A DNA stretch of 37,239 nucleotides from Hahella sp. HN01. GTDB taxonomy: Bacteria > Pseudomonadota > Gammaproteobacteria > Pseudomonadales > Oleiphilaceae. A program made the translations under genes and the position numbers. Shown here in pieces: positions 14,721 to 22,334 of this stretch. Location: positions 1 through 37,239 of the forward strand of contig NZ_JAHMIN010000021.1 of the NCBI RefSeq assembly GCF_018986435.1. Direction: 5' to 3'. Numbering within the stretch: the stretch's first letter is position 1; each line of letters starts with the position of its first letter. The notes beneath the pieces were generated by a model. The model saw only the letters and a list, made by a program, of their open reading frames with translations. It was not told the DNA's origin and made no database searches.

Positions 14721-16503
14721 TCTGGAACAAACACTGGCGCCGCGCGCGCCCGCTCGCTCCAAACCCAACAAGCAACAGAAAATGCGTAGCGCGCTGGATC
14801 GTATGCAGCAGCCACAACCCACTCCGCAAGCGCCCAGTACGCCGCCTGTGGGGCAGGGGCTCAGCGCCCGGGTATCCCGTTGGCCGGGGCGGGGACGTCA
14901 CGCCGCGCGCAGCTTTTCCGCCATCAGCTATGACGTGCCCGGAAATTTCTGGGTCATGGCCCAGCCTTCCGGGATGACCTGTTGGGCGACGGTCTTCACC
15001 ATGCTGAAAAGCTGGCGTTCGCAACGACAGTTGACCATTGAGCAGGCGCTGGCGACGGTGGGCGAGCGCTGGGTGAATATATTCCGCGCCAATGGCGGTC
15101 TGGCTGGCGACGATAAACCCACTTTTATCTCCACCTCCGGTCTGGTGGCGGAGCCGCCGCAAAGCTATAGCCTGGAGGGCTGGGAAGGTCTGTTGCGCAA
15201 CTACGGACCGGTGTGGGTGACTACTGACGAAGCCCCGGGAGAGCCCTGGGCGATACACGCCCGCATCATTACCGGCATTCACGGCGACGGCACGCCGGAG
15301 AACACCAAGTTCAAAATTGTCGATCCGGCGGGCGGCAGACGCTATGAAGAATCGATCGCCGTGTTCATTCCCAAGTACGAAGAGGAAGTGCGCCGCACAG
15401 GTTATATGCGCATTCAGGTCGTACACTGGCAGGCTGACGCGGTGAGCGAACAGCGGGCGATGTCCTACGGTCGCAGTCTTCCAGCCCCGTCCCGCAGCTT
15501 CAGTGCGCCGGCGGCTTTTGGACACAGCCGCGCCTTTGACTATACCGACGCGCTGGCTGCGCACCGGCAGGCGATGGCGATGAACCAGTCTTTCGATGTG
15601 CGCTACAACGTGCAGCTGGTGCCGCAACAAACCGGTTTCTCATGCTGGGCGGCGGGTTTCGCCATGATAGTCGGCTGGCGCGAGCAAATGAGCATTGATC
15701 CCTCCGAAATCGCCAGAGCGGTAGGCTATTGGTCGCAGTATCAGAACGGCCTGCATCCCGAAGATCTGCGGGTGATGAACGTGTGGGGCTTCACCCCGGA
15801 AGCGCCGCAGTCCTACATGATCGAAGCTTTCGTCGACTTACTGCGCAACTACGGACCGCTATGGATCGCCACGGCGGAGCCCGGCCCGCATATCCGGGTG
15901 ATCACCGGCATTCATGGCGACGGTACGCCGGATGGCACCATTCTGCATATCAACGATCCCTGGGAGCAGGGCATGAGCAGCTTCCGTCCGTCCAATCGCG
16001 GTTCTCAATACACGGAAACCTATCGCCAGTTTGAACAGAAACAGGCGACCCTGGCGGGCCAGGAGATGAGCTACAAAGCGCCCATCTACATCGCCCACTT
16101 GCCCAGTCTGCCAGACTGGATGCGCAACCCGGCGGCGCAGAGTTTCTCCGCCTATGTGGGCCACTCCATCGCCATGGAAGCGCCCAGCAATCCCGCCAAT
16201 TATCGGCTGCTCACCTCGGGCACCTGGAACAGCAATACCTCGCTGCGCGTGCAGGGCGGGCAGGGCATGTGGTTCAAAATCCGCAACGCCAACGTATTGG
16301 GAACCACCATCACCATTACCGATCAGGCGGGACAGACCAAACAGTCCATCATCCTGCCAGCCTCCAGCGTCGAATTCGTCTTCGCCATCTTCGGCTCAGA
16401 ACCCATGGGCTGGCGCTTCGACATCTCCACCAACAGCGACGCCTTCATCGTCACCTGGGAACTCTGGAGCACCTGGGTTCCTGGTATGCCGCCGAATGGG
16501 TGA
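14701..16503 (+). CDS. operon protein 10, tandem AvrRpt2/C70-like cysteine peptidase
   Basis: A 600 aa protein with two papain-like domains of the C39-like/AvrRpt2 (C70) type. Domain 1 has Cys94 in QPSGMTCWATVF, His186 in IHARIITGIHGDG and Asp208 in VDPAG. Domain 2 has Cys315 in QQTGFSCWAAGF, His397 in HIRVITGIHGDG and Asp419 in NDPW. Both triads look intact. Each domain and the C-terminal beta-rich domain (485-600) is preceded by the same short linker, [RQ]SFSA at 70, 265 and 480. The first 20 residues carry the L-x2-LEQ-x-LA motif shared with protein 9. No signal peptide. Such peptidases act as effectors in plant pathogens (AvrRpt2) and occur in many secretion clusters; here the target is unknown. 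It closes the ten-gene operon; the ATG at 14701 overlaps protein 9. Confidence 0.85.
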   Translation: MSNRLADLEQTLAPRAPARSKPNKQQKMRSALDRMQQPQPTPQAPSTPPVGQGLSARVSRWPGRGRHAARSFSAISYDVPGNFWVMAQPSGMTCWATVFTMLKSWRSQRQLTIEQALATVGERWVNIFRANGGLAGDDKPTFISTSGLVAEPPQSYSLEGWEGLLRNYGPVWVTTDEAPGEPWAIHARIITGIHGDGTPENTKFKIVDPAGGRRYEESIAVFIPKYEEEVRRTGYMRIQVVHWQADAVSEQRAMSYGRSLPAPSRSFSAPAAFGHSRAFDYTDALAAHRQAMAMNQSFDVRYNVQLVPQQTGFSCWAAGFAMIVGWREQMSIDPSEIARAVGYWSQYQNGLHPEDLRVMNVWGFTPEAPQSYMIEAFVDLLRNYGPLWIATAEPGPHIRVITGIHGDGTPDGTILHINDPWEQGMSSFRPSNRGSQYTETYRQFEQKQATLAGQEMSYKAPIYIAHLPSLPDWMRNPAAQSFSAYVGHSIAMEAPSNPANYRLLTSGTWNSNTSLRVQGGQGMWFKIRNANVLGTTITITDQAGQTKQSIILPASSVEFVFAIFGSEPMGWRFDISTNSDAFIVTWELWSTWVPGMPPNG

Positions 16504-16551
16504 TGAGTAACTAGAAACAACCTGTTGGCTAACACCCCTCACCCCTCAAGT

Positions 16552-16596
16552 TCAATGCGCTGAATATCGATTAGAGACGAACATTCAGCGCATTGA
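16552..16596. other. 14-base perfect inverted repeat after the operon
   Basis: Arms TCAATGCGCTGAAT (16552-16565) and its exact complement (16583-16596) flank a 17-base loop, 49 bases after the stop of the tandem peptidase gene. The right arm is not followed by a T-run, so a simple intrinsic terminator is unlikely. It may be a transcript-end stabiliser, a factor-dependent terminator or an operator for the next gene. Confidence 0.6.
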
Positions 16597-16740
16597 GTAC
16601 TTGGCGATCCCTGCTTAATGTCCATCCACACTCCGTACAGTTTTCCAGGTAAGTGCTAACCTGTTATTTTCTGTGCTTGTCAGATATATCGAACGAAGTA
16701 TGAGTAGGCGAGAGTGACTGGACTGTACGAGTGGAACCCC

Positions 16741-17307
16741 ATGCCTCATGTCGTGGATATCCGTTGTCCCGAATGTGGCGATAAAGCTCAATTTGAGTTT
16801 GCTGAGGTGGTTCGGATCAGAAAAAGGGAAGAGGTCGCCTTCTTCCAACAAAATAATGCTTTCGAATACCGCCAGTTCACGGATAGCTGTGGCCACAAAT
16901 GGCATGCGGCGATCTATTACGCAGGTATGCATGGCGGCTCGGTGAATGCCATTACCACTCTACCAAATGGGTATGAACCCGATGACTGGTCTCATTCAAA
17001 ATTTCTTGTTCGCGATCATGGAACGGATATGGGCTCAATATTCTGTGGAAACTGCCATCTGAATCGGCTGCATAACCTGAGTTGGCCGGGCGATGCATAC
17101 TTCTCAATTGAGCATCGGGGTAATGTCTTATGGGCCTTTAATCAAGAATCTGCGGGCGATCTGTACCACTTTATAAGCAGCCATGAAAGAAAGGTCGATG
17201 CATACAAATGGAGTCACTTTTTGATGCATATACCGACAGTATTTAAGACGAAGGCGGCGCGTGAGCCAATCGCCAAGAAGTTGGCGAAACTATTGCGCCC
17301 TGACTAG
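16741..17307 (+). CDS. zinc-ribbon hypothetical protein
   Basis: A 188 aa protein with a CPECG knuckle close to the N-terminus (residues about 9-13), a CGH near 49 and a CGNCH near 107 in the middle; together these could hold one or two zinc ions. The rest is mixed alpha/beta with several aromatic residues and a helical, Lys-rich C-terminus. I do not recognise the family. Start choice is uncertain: ATG 16741 puts the first knuckle near the N-terminus; GTG 16714 would add nine residues. Its codon use is less GC-biased than the operon upstream, so it is probably a separate unit and not part of that system. Confidence 0.65.
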   Translation: MPHVVDIRCPECGDKAQFEFAEVVRIRKREEVAFFQQNNAFEYRQFTDSCGHKWHAAIYYAGMHGGSVNAITTLPNGYEPDDWSHSKFLVRDHGTDMGSIFCGNCHLNRLHNLSWPGDAYFSIEHRGNVLWAFNQESAGDLYHFISSHERKVDAYKWSHFLMHIPTVFKTKAAREPIAKKLAKLLRPD

Positions 17308-17406
17308 AAACACCCGGTTTATTACATCGGCTCTGGTAAGAGGCAAATGGGGTGATATGACCGTCTCCGTGTGATGATAAATGAAATAGCTTCAAGGAGA
17401 TATCGC

Positions 17407-17853
17407 ATGTCTGGAAACATCGTCCGCCTCCACCGCGTATTACGTTCGACGCCGGAAAAAATCTATCGCGCTTTTCTTGATCCGGATGCGATGGCCAGGT
17501 GGCTGCCGCCGAATGGATTTGTGGGTAAGGTGCACGCTATGGACGCCAAGGTAGGCGGTGGCTACAGGATGTCCTTCACCAATTTTTCCACTGGGCATAG
17601 CCACTCTTTTGGCGGCGTTTACCATGAGTTGGTTCCTGGGGAGCGTATTCGCTACACCGCGTCTTTTGATGACGCTAATTTGCCAGGCGAGATGCAGACT
17701 ACGGTTACTTTGAGACAGGTCGCCTGCGGTTGCGAGTTGCACATTGTCCAGGAAGGCATTCCTGACATGATACCCGTAGAGGCCTGCTACCTGGGCTGGC
17801 AGGAGTCTCTGGAGCATCTGGCGAGGCTGGTGGAGCCCGAGATACCGGACTGA
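17407..17853 (+). CDS. AHSA1/SRPBCC family protein
   Basis: A 148 aa protein of the activator-of-Hsp90-ATPase-like START fold. Typical pattern: RVLRSTPEKIYRAFLDPDAMARWLPP at the N-terminus, GGGYRMSF in the middle, a GVYHELVPGERIRYT strand pair, and the C-terminal GWQESLEHLARLVE helix. These small cavity proteins bind hydrophobic ligands or act in stress responses; the ligand here cannot be told. The start at 17407 is fixed by AAGGAGA six bases upstream; a longer frame to 17371 is not needed. It stands alone, with about 100 bases to the next gene. Confidence 0.85.
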   Translation: MSGNIVRLHRVLRSTPEKIYRAFLDPDAMARWLPPNGFVGKVHAMDAKVGGGYRMSFTNFSTGHSHSFGGVYHELVPGERIRYTASFDDANLPGEMQTTVTLRQVACGCELHIVQEGIPDMIPVEACYLGWQESLEHLARLVEPEIPD

Positions 17854-17960
17854 TCCTGATTCCCGTCGCCGGGGGCTCCTTTCCAACGAAATTGTCCGAT
17901 ATAGTGATTTCCAATTCGCGCAGGCTAGGTCGCGTCTGCAAACTCATTCAAGGAAACGCT

Positions 17961-18515
17961 ATGTCGGAAAAGATGAAAATGCTGGCGGGTCAGCTCTATG
18001 ACCCGACTGATCCTGAACTGGTGGAAATGCGCCTGAGCGCGCGCTTGTTGACGGAACAGTTGAATGCCGCCAGCGCAGTAGAGCCGGATGCGCGCAGGCG
18101 TCTGGTCAAAGAGCTGTTTGGGAGCACCGGGGAGAACATTTTCATCGAGTCTTCTTTCAACTGTGACTATGGCCGTCATATCCATGTGGGCGAAAACTTT
18201 TACGCCAATTTCGGTTGCGTGATTCTGGATGTGGCGGAGGTGCGCATTGGCGATAACTGTCTGATTGCGCCACAGGTCGGCATCTACACCGCCACCCATC
18301 CTATCGATCCCGTGGAGCGCAACAGCGGCAAAGAATACGCCTTGCCCGTCACCATCGGCCACAACTGCTGGATTGGCGGACACGCTACGATTAACCCGGG
18401 CGTCACTTTGGGCGATAACGTGGTCATCGCCTCCGGCGCGGTGGTGACTAAAAGCTTCGGGAATAATGTGGTGATCGCGGGAAATCCGGCTAGAGTGATA
18501 AGAGAAATACCGTAG
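17961..18515 (+). CDS. maa: maltose/galactoside-type O-acetyltransferase
   Basis: A 184 aa acetyl-CoA dependent sugar O-acetyltransferase of the hexapeptide-repeat family. The N-terminal MLAGQLYDPTDPEL is the usual maltose acetyltransferase (Mac) domain opening. Hexapeptide turns of the left-handed beta-helix run from about residue 70 to 175 (IHVGENFYANFGCVILD, VRIGDNCLIAPQVGIYT, ATHPID with the catalytic His, VTIGHNCWIGGHATINPGV, NVVIASGAVV). The length matches E. coli Maa (about 183 aa). ATG 17961 follows AAGGAAACGCT; the longer frame to 17892 lacks homology. The true acceptor sugar cannot be told from sequence (maltose, galactoside or another sugar), so the symbol is by family resemblance. 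Confidence 0.85.
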   Translation: MSEKMKMLAGQLYDPTDPELVEMRLSARLLTEQLNAASAVEPDARRRLVKELFGSTGENIFIESSFNCDYGRHIHVGENFYANFGCVILDVAEVRIGDNCLIAPQVGIYTATHPIDPVERNSGKEYALPVTIGHNCWIGGHATINPGVTLGDNVVIASGAVVTKSFGNNVVIAGNPARVIREIP

Positions 18516-18591
18516 GTTCGAGGCGCTACCTCGTCCCAATACAGTAAGAACAACATGCGCGCACAGGCGCTGGCGCCGGAGGGGGAATATT

Positions 18592-19092
18592 ATGCTGGAA
18601 TTGAATCGGGAACGATGGGCGCAGTTATCGCATGCATTCGGTGAAGCGGGGGATATCCCGGACATGCTGCGGGAGCTGGCGAAAATGCCGCCGTCGGATA
18701 CCTTTGAGTCGGAACCCTATTTCTCGCTTTGGAATGCGCTGTGTCACCAGGGGGACGTTTATACTGCGTCCTATGCGGCGGTTCCTCATATCGTGGATAT
18801 CCTGAGCCGGAATCCCCAGGAGGCGCCGATAGACTTCTTTCTGTTGCCCGTATCAATAGAAATCACCCGGCTTCATGGCCATGGACCTGATTTGTCGGCG
18901 GAACTGGAGGAGGGCTATCACAACGCCATCGCCATGTTGCCGGGTCTCGCCGCCAAGGCGAAACCGAAGGATGAAGTCGGCGTGAGAGTATTGGCCGCTG
19001 TCATGGCTGTGGTACATGGTGAGGCGGCTATGGCGGAAGCGATTATGGAATTAAGTCCGGAAGTGATTGAAGACTTTATGGAAGAGATATAA
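18592..19092 (+). CDS. helical HEAT-like hypothetical protein
   Basis: A 166 aa all-helical soluble protein. The stretch SLWNALCHQGDVYTASYAAVPHIVDIL (residues about 46-72, shown in part) is typical of a group of uncharacterised HEAT-like proteins. The remainder alternates helices with Ala/Glu-rich composition and ends in an acidic helix. Some members of this group lie near toxin genes, but none is seen here. ATG 18592 has GGAGGGGG upstream. A terminator follows at 19189. Function unknown. Confidence 0.7.
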   Translation: MLELNRERWAQLSHAFGEAGDIPDMLRELAKMPPSDTFESEPYFSLWNALCHQGDVYTASYAAVPHIVDILSRNPQEAPIDFFLLPVSIEITRLHGHGPDLSAELEEGYHNAIAMLPGLAAKAKPKDEVGVRVLAAVMAVVHGEAAMAEAIMELSPEVIEDFMEEI

Positions 19093-19188
19093 CGGACTCT
19101 TATTGGTGGTGAGTTTTTTAAATATATATTTCTACTTGCCACAATTAAGACATTGTTGAGATAAATCGGCGCTTAGGCTTGAATACCG

Positions 19189-19225
19189 AAAAAGCAGAGA
19201 CGAATATTATCGACTCTGCTTTTTT
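19189..19225. terminator. bidirectional intrinsic terminator
   Basis: AAAAAGCAGAG (19189-19199) pairs with CTCTGC and a T-run (19214-19225), with a further CGA/TCG pair inside the loop. A-run on one side and T-run on the other make it work for both the plus-strand gene ending at 19092 and the minus-strand gene ending at 19256. Confidence 0.85.
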
Positions 19226-19255
19226 CATTTTATAGATCCAGTCTGGATCTAATCA

Positions 19256-19840
19256 TTAATCCAACCAGTAAACGTCTTGTACTGTGATTAAAGTGCCTGC
19301 TTGAGAGTTCATGGAGCCTTCGCGCAGATACACTTTCTCACCCACGATTTCCACCCACAAACCGTCCAGCTTCATCGCGTCCTGTTGGTTGATGCTGAAG
19401 TTCAGCAGGTAGTTGCCGCCCTCTGGCGTACGCAGGCTGATATCGGCGAAACGAATATCTTTGGCGGGCTTGGTGACCACCAGCTTGCCGCTCAACGTAA
19501 CGATGTTTGGCGTTACGTCAGTCACGCAAGCGCCGCTTTCTTCAGAGTAAACGCTGCCTTCCTCGCAAGAACAGTGGCTGGGAGCGCCCCAGGCGCCCAG
19601 GTCACGGGTGCAGACCTGAGGATAACGGCCTTGTCTGCCAAGGTCGTTGTAAGCAGTCTGAGTCAGACAGGTGCCAGTGACTTCGCTGTACACCTCGTCT
19701 TCAGGGCACTGACAGATACTGGCGTTGCCCCAGACGTTGATATCCATGGTGCAGATCAACGCATCGGTTTTACCTTCCGCAAAAGCGGGCAGAGTGAAAA
19801 TACAAAGACATGAAAGCAGAGCCAGTTTAATTAATCTCAT
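19256..19840 (-). CDS. exported protein with two cysteine repeats
   Basis: A 194 aa protein with a clear signal peptide (LIKLALLSCLCIFTLPAFA, cut near residue 22). Two repeats follow with identical cysteine spacing, C-x12-C-x-C-x12-C: CTMDINVWGNASICQC...C and CTRDLGAWGAPSHCSC...C. Both contain a W-G-N/A-x-S core and a VYSE[VE][TS]G turn. The spacing suggests two small disulfide-bonded modules. The C-terminal half is beta-rich (IVTLSGKLVVTKPAKDIRFADISLRTPEGGN in part) and looks like a separate domain. Secreted or periplasmic; function unknown. An FNR/Anr-type site lies about 220 bases upstream, so oxygen-responsive expression is possible. Confidence 0.75.
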   Translation of the reverse strand: MRLIKLALLSCLCIFTLPAFAEGKTDALICTMDINVWGNASICQCPEDEVYSEVTGTCLTQTAYNDLGRQGRYPQVCTRDLGAWGAPSHCSCEEGSVYSEESGACVTDVTPNIVTLSGKLVVTKPAKDIRFADISLRTPEGGNYLLNFSINQQDAMKLDGLWVEIVGEKVYLREGSMNSQAGTLITVQDVYWLD

Positions 19841-20210
19841 TGTTACCTCTAACCTGTAATTTTAATTTCCATATATTGAAATATTTTGGCAATAAATGAG
19901 CAGAATATAGTCTGATCAGAACAGGACTTAGAATATATAAAACCCATTGACTGCAACGGCGCGCATTGTAGGAAGGGAAAGTAACTCCGCCTATCGTATT
20001 TTCTACGAGTCGCCGAAAATAAATGACGAAAAATTAAAAATATGGGGCGATATAAAAGGCGAATTGATGTGAATCAATTATGAAAAATGATATGTGGTAA
20101 TCATGTAAATATATCGGTTTTAACGTATTGTATATGGATGTTTAAATATTGATTGGCGTAAGTGCGCCAAAGAAGACGCGGCGCTCTGTGCGAGCGCCGA
20201 AAAGGAGTCG
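19841..20210. other. 370-base AT-rich intergenic region
   Basis: Upstream of the minus-strand exported protein and downstream of the minus-strand lipoprotein. It holds the FNR/Anr-like site at 20064-20077 and a TATTTT at 20042-20037 (minus strand) at the right distance for a class II site. No small reading frame with a good start was found. The long leader this would create (about 190 bases) could hide an RNA element, but I see no recognisable fold. Confidence 0.5.
20064..20077 (-). promoter_or_regulatory. FNR/Anr-type binding site
   Basis: TTGAT-GTGA-ATCAA is a perfect match to the known FNR/Anr consensus TTGAT-N4-ATCAA; the palindrome extends to AATTGAT/ATCAATT. On the minus strand a TATTTT begins 22 bases after the site, the spacing expected for a class II FNR-activated promoter, pointing toward the exported cysteine-repeat gene at 19256-19840. 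Confidence 0.6.
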
Positions 20211-21674
20211 TTATTGTCCTGCTACGCCAATAACGGATTTGCCATTGCACTGGGCGCCGTCGGCGCCGCAGATCAAATTCGTGTTGGCCTGCTCATAAAC
20301 CATTCCGAACAAAATCTGATTATTACCAATGGGAGAAGCCGCGGGGATATGGGCGGACTGGTCGGCGCGGAATTCGGTGAATCTCAGCTTTTTCGCCTCA
20401 TTTGTAACCTGCAGCAACAGGCCGGCGGTGACGCCGTCAGCGGCGCCTGTCGCGCCTGCAAACAGGAACTTACCGATGTCCAGCGCCTGGAAGTCGATAG
20501 CTACCTCGTTCTGCTTATGGTCGATCAAGTTGTAATTACGCAGACTTCCATCTGGTGAGAACTCCGCCAAAAAGAAGTCTCTCTCAACGCCGCCGCCCGG
20601 TTTTTGCACGGCGGCGTCGCCGCCAACCCAAATTTCGCCATTTTGCACGACAACTCCGCCCAGGGACTCGTCAAACTGTTTATCCAGCAGCAGCGTGTCC
20701 AGATATTGGCCTTGAGTGGTCAATAAGGTGACGGCGATGTCTTCATCATTATCGCCTTCATTGTGGTTGCTTTGTTGCAGCATACGGCCAAAGTGCTGGT
20801 CATAGACGGGTATGAAGGCGTCTTTGGTCTCAAAGGCGACGGCGATGCGATCATCTCCTTCCGAGACCGCTATTCTGGCGTGCAGCGGTCTGACTCTTCT
20901 CCACATCGCGAAATGGGTGGGCATAATCTGATGATCCCAGGATTGGGATAAGTTCAGGTTCATGGCGTAAACCTTGATCCCGTATGTATAGGCCAGAAGA
21001 TAAACGGAGTTAGCCTCCACTTTGAGGGAAAGTAATGCGTTATTGGGAAGTGTGGGGTTGTTTGCGTAGTACAAATCCGTGATGGGAAACGAGGTGATCG
21101 TACCGTCTTCATTAACGTCGTACTCAATCAGATCCGCTGCATCCGGCGCGTCGACCAGTCGGGTCTGCGCCAAGATGTCGCCCTGCATGGAGAACTTGCT
21201 GAGCACTACATAGCTGCGTTCGGGATTGGCTGGCAGCTCAGGACCGACAGGTTGCAGTCCCACCGCTATCAAGCTCCCAAGAGGGGTAAAAGCGATGTCT
21301 TTGAAGGCGGTCAGCCCATCTTGCTCTTTGCTGAACAGTAAGTCTCCTTGCGGGGCCAGGCACTCCAGCTTACTTTTCCATGTATTGTCAGCGGTGTTTT
21401 GGGCATAGGTGTAGCAGACGGAGCCGTCAGGTCCGTGCGCGACCTTCGTTATCTGATTTTTGAAATCAGAAGAAATAGTGCGGTAGTTCGCACGGCCGGA
21501 CCACATGGCGCTGTCAGGAAACTGACCTGTCGCCGGACCGGGGTCGACCACTTCAGCGGGGTTTGGTGTATTTGTCTGACCCGAAGCTCCGCCTGAGCTT
21601 CCAGAGCCTCCGCCGCACGCGGTGAGCGAAAGCAGAGAGAGTAGGGAGGCGAAAGTAACGATGCCTTTTGTCAC
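20211..21674 (-). CDS. lipoprotein, 487 aa, beta-rich
   Basis: A lipoprotein with signal sequence TFASLLSLLSLTAC; the lipobox Cys is residue 20, followed by a Gly/Ser-rich linker. The mature part is beta-rich with repeated strand-turn units (PDGSVCYTYAQ, PLGSLIAVGLQPVG, GEIWVGGDAAVQ, DGSLRNYNLIDH) that suggest a beta-propeller of the type seen in secreted or outer-membrane lipoproteins. No catalytic motif. Cys pair near the C-terminus (LICGADGAQCNGK) may form a disulfide. It is a single-gene unit. Function unknown; the class is clear. Confidence 0.7.
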   Translation of the reverse strand: MTKGIVTFASLLSLLSLTACGGGSGSSGGASGQTNTPNPAEVVDPGPATGQFPDSAMWSGRANYRTISSDFKNQITKVAHGPDGSVCYTYAQNTADNTWKSKLECLAPQGDLLFSKEQDGLTAFKDIAFTPLGSLIAVGLQPVGPELPANPERSYVVLSKFSMQGDILAQTRLVDAPDAADLIEYDVNEDGTITSFPITDLYYANNPTLPNNALLSLKVEANSVYLLAYTYGIKVYAMNLNLSQSWDHQIMPTHFAMWRRVRPLHARIAVSEGDDRIAVAFETKDAFIPVYDQHFGRMLQQSNHNEGDNDEDIAVTLLTTQGQYLDTLLLDKQFDESLGGVVVQNGEIWVGGDAAVQKPGGGVERDFFLAEFSPDGSLRNYNLIDHKQNEVAIDFQALDIGKFLFAGATGAADGVTAGLLLQVTNEAKKLRFTEFRADQSAHIPAASPIGNNQILFGMVYEQANTNLICGADGAQCNGKSVIGVAGQ

Positions 21675-21880
21675 AGAAGTACTCCTTGTATTAAGCGGCG
21701 GCGATACAGGAAATGTATGGTTCTGTGGGCGCCAACCGCGATGGGAAGGCGCATCAATCTACCGTCTAGTAGCTTGAATAACAAGAAGAATGTCAAATAA
21801 ATGACCTGTGGTCACTATGTGCGCAAGAGCTGTAGTTTCAGAAAAATAGAAGGAAGCTGTTTGTCTGTCTGGTTAATAAG

Positions 21881-22195
21881 TCAAGCGCCGGCCGCTGACA
21901 CAATCAGTGTAAGTAGTAACGGAACGCCAACCAGCAGGGCCGGTAAAGTCAGCGCGTAAAAAACAGGCCTTGCTACGACTGATCTGGCGTTGGAGGCGAA
22001 TAAAGCGGACAGGATCAGCAACCCTTCTGTCAGCAGTAAATTGCTCCCTATGCTTTTGGCGGCGCCGACGCTCTCGTCAAAAAATAACGCGTTTATGCTG
22101 TGGGCGGCGGTGACCAACGCGAGGCAGGTAAACCCAACCGCGATGACTACTCGTAACCTGGCCAGGATGGATAGATAAACGTTTGCTTTGGACAT
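21881..22195 (-). CDS. small integral membrane protein
   Basis: A 104 aa protein with three likely membrane helices: LRVVIAVGFTCLALVTAAHS, SNLLLTEGLLILSALFA and FYALTLPALLVGVPLLLTLIV. There are few charged residues between them. I do not recognise a family. I chose ATG 22195 (MSKANVYLSIL, weak GGAG upstream); ATG 22285 would add 30 residues without an obvious ribosome binding site. It is divergent from the methyltransferase gene. Role unknown. Confidence 0.6.
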   Translation of the reverse strand: MSKANVYLSILARLRVVIAVGFTCLALVTAAHSINALFFDESVGAAKSIGSNLLLTEGLLILSALFASNARSVVARPVFYALTLPALLVGVPLLLTLIVSAAGA

Positions 22196-22334
22196 GGACA
22201 AAAGGGGCTCCAATTCGCTTAAGAGTGACTGTATGCAATGCATGCCTGGGATGGGGCGCATTCTATCGCGTGAGGTCGCGATCATTGAAAAAGAGATTAT
22301 AATCGCTTCGCTTTTTCACTCATAAAGGAATGCC

